Shown here piece by piece: positions 58,376 through 64,000 of a stretch of 64,000 bases of DNA. Below the pieces are notes generated by a model that saw nothing but the letters and a program-made list of their open reading frames with translations, had not been told where the DNA came from and ran no database searches. The position numbers and the translations under genes are program-made. Each line of letters starts with the position of its first letter. Positions within the stretch are counted from its first letter, which is position 1. Source of the stretch: Dyella sp. AtDHG13 (lineage in GTDB: Bacteria > Pseudomonadota > Gammaproteobacteria > Xanthomonadales > Rhodanobacteraceae); contig NZ_QICJ01000008.1 of NCBI RefSeq assembly GCF_003201105.1, positions 186,001-250,000 on the forward strand, given 5' to 3'.

Positions 58376-59659
58376 ATGAAAGTCCTGGTCATCGGCAGCG
58401 GCGGGCGCGAACACGCGCTGTCGTGGAAGCTCAAGCAGTCGCCGCGCGTGAGCGAGGTCATCGTGGCTCCCGGCAACGCCGGCACGGCGCGCGAAAAGGG
58501 CCTGCGCAACGCGAACGTGGCGGCGACGGATCTGGACGGCCTGTTCAAGCTCGCCAAGGACGAGAAGGTCGAGTTGACGGTGGTGGGTCCGGAAGTGCCG
58601 CTGGTGGCGGGCGTGGTGGACAAGTTCCGCGCAGCCGGCATGCGCTGCTTCGGCCCGCGCGCGGTGGCCGCGCAGTTGGAAGGCTCCAAGGCATTCGCCA
58701 AGGATTTCCTGCTACGCCACAACATTCCCACCGCGCGCTATGCGGTGTTCACTGAACTCAATCCGGCGCTGGCCTATGTGCGCCAGCACGGCGCGCCCAT
58801 CGTCATCAAGGCCGACGGCCTGGCGGCGGGCAAGGGCGTGGTGGTGGCGCTGACGCTGGCGGATGCGGAGCAAGCGCTGCACGACATGCTGGGCGCGCAC
58901 CAGTTCGGCGATGCGTCGGCGCGCGTGGTCATCGAGGAATTCCTCGACGGCGAGGAAGCCAGCTACATCGTGATGAGCGACGGCCAGCACGCGCTGCCGA
59001 TGGCCAGCAGCCAGGACCACAAGCGCCGCGACGAAGGCGACCTGGGCCCGAACACGGGCGGCATGGGCGCCTATTCGCCCGCGCCGGTGGTCACGCCGGA
59101 GGTGGAGAAGCGCATCCTCAAGGAAGTGATCGAACCCACGCTGCGCGGCATGGCGATGGAAGGCGCGCCCTTCATCGGCTTCCTCTACGCCGGCCTGATG
59201 ATCGACAAGAGTGGCGCGCCCAAGGTCATCGAATTCAACGTGCGCTTTGGCGACCCGGAAACGCAGCCGATCATGCTGCGCCTGAAGTCGGATCTGGTGG
59301 ATCTGATCGAGGCCGCGCTCGATGGCGAGCTGCACCACACGCACGCGCAGTGGGATCCGCGTCCTTCGCTCGGCGTGGTGATGGCCGCGGGTGGTTATCC
59401 GGGCAAGGTGCGCAGCGGTGATGTCATCACCGGTCTGGACAGCGACTTCGGTCCGGATGCGAAGGTGTTCCACGCCGGCACGCAGCTCGATGCGCAGGGC
59501 CACGTTGTCACTGCTGGCGGTCGCGTGCTCACGGTGTGCGCGCTCGGCAAGGACATCGCGGCTGCCCGCGAGAACGCCTATGCCGCCGTGTCGAAGATTC
59601 ACTACGAAGGCGCGTTCTGCCGTCGCGACATCGCGCATCGCGCGTTGCATCGCGGCTGA
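58376..59659 (+). CDS. purD: Phosphoribosylamine-glycine ligase (GARS)
   Basis: Second step of purine biosynthesis: phosphoribosylamine + glycine + ATP to GAR. Protein of 427 residues with the N-terminal VLVIGSGGREHALSWKL, the ATP-grasp core (PIVIKADGLAAGKGVVVA; EGDLGPNTGGMGAYSP), and the signature RFGDPETQPIMLRLKSDL. ATG at 58376 has GGAG 5 bases upstream. An intrinsic terminator follows. Confidence 0.96.
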   Translation: MKVLVIGSGGREHALSWKLKQSPRVSEVIVAPGNAGTAREKGLRNANVAATDLDGLFKLAKDEKVELTVVGPEVPLVAGVVDKFRAAGMRCFGPRAVAAQLEGSKAFAKDFLLRHNIPTARYAVFTELNPALAYVRQHGAPIVIKADGLAAGKGVVVALTLADAEQALHDMLGAHQFGDASARVVIEEFLDGEEASYIVMSDGQHALPMASSQDHKRRDEGDLGPNTGGMGAYSPAPVVTPEVEKRILKEVIEPTLRGMAMEGAPFIGFLYAGLMIDKSGAPKVIEFNVRFGDPETQPIMLRLKSDLVDLIEAALDGELHHTHAQWDPRPSLGVVMAAGGYPGKVRSGDVITGLDSDFGPDAKVFHAGTQLDAQGHVVTAGGRVLTVCALGKDIAAARENAYAAVSKIHYEGAFCRRDIAHRALHRG

Positions 59660-59682
59660 TCGAACCGGTTGGCGTGATGTGC

Positions 59683-59711
59683 AAAGCCCCGGTCATCCGG
59701 GGCTTTTGTTT
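59683..59711 (+). terminator. Intrinsic terminator after purD
   Basis: AAAGCCCCGG and CCGGGGCTTT pair perfectly over 10 bp with a TCAT loop and are followed by TTGTTT. The 3' end of the minus-strand SRPBCC gene faces it, so it may act in both directions. Confidence 0.9.
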
Positions 59712-59728
59712 GTGACGTGGCGTAGGCG

Positions 59729-60175
59729 TTAGCCCGGGATTTCCGGCTCGACCAGTTGCGCGAGATGGATCAGCGACTCCTGCCAGCCCAGGTAGCATTG
59801 CTCGGTGGGGATCATCTCGGGAATGCCCTCCTGCACGATGTGCAGTTCCGTACCGCAGGAAACCTTCTTCAAGGTGACGGTGGTCTGCATTTCGCCCGGC
59901 AGGTTGGCGTCGTCGAAACGCGCCGTGTAGCGGATGCGCTCGCCCGGCACCAGCTCATGGTAGGTGCCGCCGAACGCGTGGCTGTGGCCGCTGGTGAAGT
60001 TGGTGAACGACATCTGATAGGTGCCGCCCACCTTGGCATCCAGATGATGCACCTTGCCGGTGAAGCCGTGCGGCGGCAGCCAGCGCGCCATCGCGTCGGG
60101 CGTGGTGAAGGCGCGGTAGATTTTTTCCGGCGTGGTGCGAAGTACGCGGTGAAGCTTGACGGTTCCGGTGGTCAT
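59729..60175 (-). CDS. SRPBCC (AHSA1/START-like) domain protein
   Basis: Protein of 148 residues with an activator-of-Hsp90-like START fold: KLHRVLRTTPEKIYRAFTTPDAMARWLPPHGF, GGTYHELVPGERIRYTARFDD and C-terminal CYLGWQESLIHLAQLVEPEIPG. Such proteins bind hydrophobic ligands; the role is unknown. It is 86 bp downstream of the RibD-type reductase gene on the same strand. Confidence 0.88.
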   Translation of the reverse strand: MTTGTVKLHRVLRTTPEKIYRAFTTPDAMARWLPPHGFTGKVHHLDAKVGGTYQMSFTNFTSGHSHAFGGTYHELVPGERIRYTARFDDANLPGEMQTTVTLKKVSCGTELHIVQEGIPEMIPTEQCYLGWQESLIHLAQLVEPEIPG

Positions 60176-60261
60176 GCGAGTGCTCCGTGGAAGGAATGAA
60201 CGGGGCAGTGTGTGCCCGTCATGGATGCGACGAACCGATCTGCATCATTTCGACAACGGGC

Positions 60262-60909
60262 TCAGTTTCGTTTGCGCAGAACGACGTGCGTCGCCCGCTC
60301 GCCGGGAACGCTGCTGACGCTCTCGTAGCCCAGCGCAGGCAGATCGAGTCCCTGGAACAGCGCTTCGCCACGGCCCATCACGATCGGGCGCACGGCGAGA
60401 TGCAGTTCGTCGATCAGGCCGGCCTGCAGGTATTGGCGCACCGTAGCCACGCCGCCGCCGATGCGCACGTCGCGTGCACCCGCCGCCGCACGCGCCTGTT
60501 CGAGCGCCGCGTGGATGCCTTCGGTGACGAAGTGAAAGGTGGTGCCGCCGGCCATGGCGAGCGGCGCACGCGCGTGATGGGTCAGCACGAACACCGGCAC
60601 GTGGTACGGCGGCTCCTCGCCCCACCAGCCTTTCCAGCTGTCGTCCGGCCACGGCCCGCGCACCGGCCCGAACATGTTGCGCCCGATGATCCATGCGCCT
60701 ATGCCGTCGAAACCCTTCTCCGCGATGCCGTTGTCGATGCCGGTCTCGCCATCGCCGCTGCCATGCATGCGCTGGAACGTGCGCGTGGGGAAGAACCACT
60801 CCATCAAGGCCGGTCCGCCGACGCCCAGCGGGTTGGCCAGGTCCTGGTCCGGCCCGGCGCCGTACCCGTCAAGGGAAACGCCAAAGCTCTGCACGCGAAG
60901 TTTCGACAT
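60262..60909 (-). CDS. RibD C-terminal-type (dihydrofolate reductase-fold) oxidoreductase
   Basis: Protein of 215 residues with the DHFR-like fold used by RibD and its stand-alone relatives: LRVQSFGVSLDGYGAG, AWIIGRNMFGP, PVFVLTHHARAP, VRIGGGVATVRQYLQAGLIDELHLAVRPIVMGRGEALF. Likely an NADPH-dependent reductase of unknown substrate. ATG at 60909 is chosen because the longer frame has no conserved content. Confidence 0.87.
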   Translation of the reverse strand: MSKLRVQSFGVSLDGYGAGPDQDLANPLGVGGPALMEWFFPTRTFQRMHGSGDGETGIDNGIAEKGFDGIGAWIIGRNMFGPVRGPWPDDSWKGWWGEEPPYHVPVFVLTHHARAPLAMAGGTTFHFVTEGIHAALEQARAAAGARDVRIGGGVATVRQYLQAGLIDELHLAVRPIVMGRGEALFQGLDLPALGYESVSSVPGERATHVVLRKRN

Positions 60910-61004
60910 GATGGGTTGTCCATGAAGGGGAGGTCGACTACACGACGAGCGGCGCGGCGCCGTTTCGACACCGCAGCCCGGCCCCGGACAACGCCGGACC
61001 TTGG

Positions 61005-61346
61005 CTAGGCGTGCCGCCGCCGGCGTACTTTGCGACGCCGGGGGCGGCCGAACAAGGCGCGTAGTTCGTCCTTGGCGGCTTCCAGATGCTTTCGCTGTGG
61101 CGCGGAGAGCTGCTTGCCGGCGCGATTGATGAAGAAGTTGAGCATGGACATGGCCGAACGGAACGGCGAGGACTTGCGCCGCTTGCTGTGTTCGGCGGAC
61201 GTCTTGAGCGAACGCGCGATGGCGGCGGGATCCGTCTGCGAGAACATGCCATGCGGCAGGTCCAGCGCATCGCTGGTTTCCATCACGTGTTTCGACCAGC
61301 GGCGCTTGCCGCGGGGAGAACGGTGAGAGCGGGATGTCGTGGCCAT
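61005..61346 (-). CDS. DUF3175 protein
   Basis: Protein of 113 residues, very basic. KRRWSKHVMETSDALDLPHGMF and PFRSAMSMLNFFINRAGKQL are hallmarks of DUF3175. It ends in an Arg-rich tail. Function unknown; the charge suggests nucleic acid contact. ATG 61346 is preferred to ATG 61400, which adds 18 unconserved residues. Confidence 0.84.
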   Translation of the reverse strand: MATTSRSHRSPRGKRRWSKHVMETSDALDLPHGMFSQTDPAAIARSLKTSAEHSKRRKSSPFRSAMSMLNFFINRAGKQLSAPQRKHLEAAKDELRALFGRPRRRKVRRRRHA

Positions 61347-61499
61347 GAGCGTGCGGTGCGAAGCGAATGACACGCCGAGCAGTAGCGCAGGTCCGGTCAT
61401 CGCGATGTGTGGGCCGGCTCACGCGCATGTGACGCCGTCAGGTGGGCACCGCAAGCAGCTGTTTCGCGGAGTGCAGCAGGCTGTGCCGCGGGCCTTCCG

Positions 61500-61856
61500 T
61501 CAACGCGAGAAAGGCGAGCCGATGGGACGCCATTCCCTGCCGTCGAGCAGGCGCACGTACAGGAACGGGTCATGCCCATCGCCATGCACGGCGCTCGCCG
61601 GTTCGATCCACCGTCCCGGTTCCTGTTCGCGCAACACTTCGCCGGCATAACTGCCGTAGGCATAAAGCGAGGGAGCCATGGCATCGACCGTGGCGCCGGC
61701 GTCGCGCCATGTCGCCAGCAGGCGGTCCACGTGGCCGAGCGAATCCAGCGTGTGCGTGAGGCTGATGCCGTGGGCGTCCCGCATGTGGCGCACGGCGTCG
61801 TCGGCGTGGCGGCGAACGGTGGCGATGGCGGGCGCCATGTCGATACGAAAATGCAC
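61500..61856 (-). CDS. Hypothetical protein
   Basis: Protein of 118 residues (begins MHFRIDMAPAIATVRRHADD, ends REWRPIGSPFSR), no signal peptide or membrane helix, rich in His/Arg/Ala. No family recognised. Codon usage is like its neighbours. A purine-rich stretch is only weakly present before the ATG at 61856. It lies 153 bp upstream of the DUF3175 gene on the same strand. Confidence 0.58.
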   Translation of the reverse strand: MHFRIDMAPAIATVRRHADDAVRHMRDAHGISLTHTLDSLGHVDRLLATWRDAGATVDAMAPSLYAYGSYAGEVLREQEPGRWIEPASAVHGDGHDPFLYVRLLDGREWRPIGSPFSR

Positions 61857-62057
61857 GAGTCACTCCCTGTGAGCACGGTGGCGGTTCGTTCGTGGTCTGC
61901 CGGCGCCCTGTCCATGGTGTCGGGAGGAAAATCCCGCCGACGCCAGCCGCTGCATTACATACGTCGGCCTGGGCCTTCGACAAGCGCGGCGATGGCCTAT
62001 ATCGATGGTCAGGGGCTTTCGCGCTAGGCTTGCTCAACGCACACGCCAGGGATCCAC

Positions 62058-63932
62058 ATGAGTCAGTTCAACCTGCTGGGAAGCCGGCGCTTTGCGCCTT
62101 TTTTCTGGACCCAGGCGCTGGGCGCGTTCAACGACAACGCGTTCCGCAATGCGATGGTCATGCTGGTGGCGTTCCAGATGGGCCTGGATGACAAGACGGT
62201 GTCGCTGTACACCAACCTGGCGCCGGCGCTGTTCATCCTGCCCTACTTCCTGTTCTCGGCCACGGCGGGCCAGTTGGCTGAGAAGTACGAGAAGTCGCGC
62301 ATCATCCGCTACGTGAAGTTGTTCGAGATCATGGCCATGGTGGTGGCGGCTATCGGCTTCTACACGCATCACACCACCTTGCTGCTGGTGGTGCTGTTCC
62401 TGATGGGGCTGCACTCCACCACGTTCGGGCCGATCAAGTACGCCATCCTGCCGCAGGCGCTGAAGCCGCAGGAGCTGGTCGGCGGCAACGGCTTGGTGGA
62501 AATGGGCACGCAGCTGGCGATGCTGGTGGGCATGATCGCCGGCAATTCGCTGATGCTGATCAAGGGCTATGGGCCCATCGCGGCGTCGGCCACCACCATT
62601 GCCATCGCGGTGCTGGGCTATCTCGCCAGCCGGCGCATTCCGCCCGCGCCGGCCACCGCGCCCGAGCTGGTCTTCAACTGGAATCCGATCACCGAAACGG
62701 CGCGCGTGCTTGGCATCACCAAGGCCGACCGTCGCGTGTTCAATGCCGTGCTCGGCATTTCGTGGTTCTGGTTCTTCGGTACGGTGCTGATCGCGCAGCT
62801 GCCCAACTACACGCGCATCAACCTGGGCGGCGACGGCTCGGTCAATACGCTGGTGCTCACGCTGTTTTCGCTGGGCACCGGCGTGGGCGCGCTGCTGTGC
62901 GAGCGCATGTCCGGGCGCCGCGTGGAAGTGGGCCTGGTGCCGCTGGGCGCGTTCGGCCTCACGGCGTTCGGCGTGGACCTGTACTTCGCCCATCCGCACG
63001 TGGCCGCGGTGCACGGCCTGGACTGGCTGGCTTTTCTGCATGGCGCGGGAAGCTGGCGCGTGGTGATGGATCTCACCCTGATCGGCGTGTTCAGCGGTTT
63101 CTACGTGGTGCCGCTGTTCGCCTACGTGCAGGCGCGCACGCCGCGCGACCGGCTGTCGCGCGTGATCGCGGGCAACAACATCCTCAATGCCTTGTTCATC
63201 TGCATGGCTTCGGGGTTCGGCCTGGGCCTGGGCGCGCTGGGCTTGACGGCGGTGCAGATCTTCCTTGCCGCGGCGCTGCTCAACGTGCTGGTGGCGGTGT
63301 ACATCTTCACTATCGTTCCCGAATTCCTGATGCGCTTCATCACCTGGGTGCTGGTGAACACGCTGTACCGCGTGCGCGTCGACGGCCTGGAGAACATCCC
63401 GGAAGAAGGCCCGGCGCTGCTGGTGTGCAACCACGTGAGCTTCATGGATCCGCTGGTGCTGATGGCGAACCTGCGGCGACCCGCGCGCTTCGTCATGTAC
63501 TACAAGATCTTCAACATCCCGGTGCTGAAGTTCGTGTTCCACACCGCCAAGGCGATTCCCATCGCAGGCCAGAAGGAAGACCCCGCCGTGCTGCAGCGCG
63601 CTTACGACGAAGTCGACGCTGCGCTGGCCGACGGCGATCTGGTGTGCATTTTCCCCGAGGGTGGATTGACCAAGGACGGCGACATCGCGCCGTTCCGCCC
63701 GGGCGTGTCGCGCATCCTGGAACGCCGTCCCGTGCCCGTGGTGCCGCTGGCGCTGCGTGGATTGTGGGGCAGCGTGTGGAGCCGCCGCGATTCCATGCTG
63801 CATCGCGCGCGCCTGCCGCGCCGCTTCCGCGCGCGCGTGGAGTTGGTCGGCAGCGCGCCGATCGCGCCTCAGGACGTTCGCATGGACGCGCTCGAGGCCC
63901 GCGTGCGCGAGCTGCGCGGCGACATGGCGTGA
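62058..63932 (+). CDS. MFS transporter-PlsC acyltransferase fusion (LplT/Aas-like)
   Basis: Protein of 624 residues. Residues 1-420 form an MFS domain of the LplT lysophospholipid-transporter type (FFWTQALGAFNDNAFRNAMVML; TTFGPIKYAILPQAL). Residues about 430-620 form a PlsC acyltransferase domain with NHVSFMD (HX4D) and FPEGG. Such proteins move lysophospholipid inward and reacylate it. Three-domain homologues add an acyl-ACP synthetase, which is missing here, so the acyl donor must come from another enzyme. ATG 62058 begins the first helix. The 201 bp upstream have no visible gene. Confidence 0.88.
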   Translation: MSQFNLLGSRRFAPFFWTQALGAFNDNAFRNAMVMLVAFQMGLDDKTVSLYTNLAPALFILPYFLFSATAGQLAEKYEKSRIIRYVKLFEIMAMVVAAIGFYTHHTTLLLVVLFLMGLHSTTFGPIKYAILPQALKPQELVGGNGLVEMGTQLAMLVGMIAGNSLMLIKGYGPIAASATTIAIAVLGYLASRRIPPAPATAPELVFNWNPITETARVLGITKADRRVFNAVLGISWFWFFGTVLIAQLPNYTRINLGGDGSVNTLVLTLFSLGTGVGALLCERMSGRRVEVGLVPLGAFGLTAFGVDLYFAHPHVAAVHGLDWLAFLHGAGSWRVVMDLTLIGVFSGFYVVPLFAYVQARTPRDRLSRVIAGNNILNALFICMASGFGLGLGALGLTAVQIFLAAALLNVLVAVYIFTIVPEFLMRFITWVLVNTLYRVRVDGLENIPEEGPALLVCNHVSFMDPLVLMANLRRPARFVMYYKIFNIPVLKFVFHTAKAIPIAGQKEDPAVLQRAYDEVDAALADGDLVCIFPEGGLTKDGDIAPFRPGVSRILERRPVPVVPLALRGLWGSVWSRRDSMLHRARLPRRFRARVELVGSAPIAPQDVRMDALEARVRELRGDMA

Positions 63933-63951
63933 GCCGCTGGCGGGCTCACGC
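63927..63951. terminator. 9-bp hairpin at the stop codon of the MFS-PlsC gene
   Basis: GCGTGAGCC and GGCTCACGC form a perfect stem with a 7-base loop and include the stop codon. No T-run follows on either strand, so termination is uncertain. It separates two convergent genes. Confidence 0.5.
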
Positions 63952-63966
63952 GACCTTCGTTGATGC

Positions 63967-64000
63967 TTACGCGAGCCAGCCGGCGAGCACGATCAGCGCC
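63967..64000 (-). CDS. 3' end of a minus-strand gene cut by the window edge
   Basis: Only the last ten codons are visible: ALIVLAGWLA then TAA. The hydrophobic ending suggests a membrane protein. The assignment is weak because so little is in view. Confidence 0.3.
   Translation of the reverse strand, partial: ALIVLAGWLA

Overview
The window looks like a chromosomal segment of a high-GC gammaproteobacterium of the order Lysobacterales (Xanthomonadales), most likely Rhodanobacteraceae (Dyella/Luteibacter/Frateuria type). This is inferred from codon use, the gene families, the def-fmt-rsmB / LysM-dprA-topA-tsaC neighbourhood, a TopA with a Lys/Ala tail instead of zinc fingers, and small structured intergenic repeats typical of these genomes. 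I see no rRNA, tRNA, CRISPR array, prophage or complete insertion sequence.

Layout. 0.1-6.6 kb: two paralogous RND efflux permeases in tandem, each behind a similar promoter-like block and without a membrane-fusion partner in view. 6.8-21.0 kb: the most unusual part, a minus-strand run that starts with a GH18 chitinase and continues with a complete but atypical type II secretion / type IV pilus-like machine (GspG, GspF, GspE, PilM/N/O-like platform, GspC/PilP-like protein, TPR-bearing secretin, three GspG-fold minor pseudopilins). It ends with a GH19 chitinase and a prolyl 4-hydroxylase-like dioxygenase. The chitinases share the same N-terminal half (signal peptide, two CBM5/12 modules, Pro-rich linkers) on unrelated catalytic folds. 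The GH19 gene has an in-frame TGA where its sibling has the first Trp of the CBM.

21.6-27.4 kb: a GntR/UTRA regulator and, divergently, the Entner-Doudoroff set zwf-pgl-edd-eda, with repeated TGGTAY motifs between them. 27.4-30.3 kb: serine beta-lactamase-like hydrolase, a small lipoprotein, a 270-bp inverted-repeat element, and a DUF2501 protein. 30.3-35.1 kb: cyoABCD ubiquinol oxidase plus a SURF1 assembly factor. 35.3-39.4 kb: MFS transporter, DUF1272 protein, rhodanese with a divergent FtrA/GlxA-type AraC regulator, EamA-type transporter. 39.5-44.4 kb: MarR-OMF-EmrA-EmrB tripartite efflux operon with a clear MarR-type operator.

44.5-47.5 kb: small hypothetical, AraC regulator, ArnT-like glycosyltransferase. 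47.6-57.7 kb: translation/DNA housekeeping (rsmB, fmt, def on the minus strand; LysM protein, dprA, topA, tsaC on the plus strand) and an adenylate-forming enzyme. 57.7-64 kb: a run of hairpin repeats, purD, SRPBCC protein, RibD-type reductase, DUF3175 protein, a hypothetical, an LplT-like MFS/PlsC fusion, and the last codons of a further minus-strand gene.

Working model for the accessory region (inference): the 6.8-21 kb cluster makes a dedicated secretion machine for chitin-degrading enzymes. The shared N-terminal modules could provide substrate binding and perhaps recognition by the machine, and the terminal dioxygenase could modify the very proline-rich products of the cluster. GlcNAc-derived carbon could then feed the neighbouring sugar-catabolic genes controlled by the GntR/UTRA regulator.
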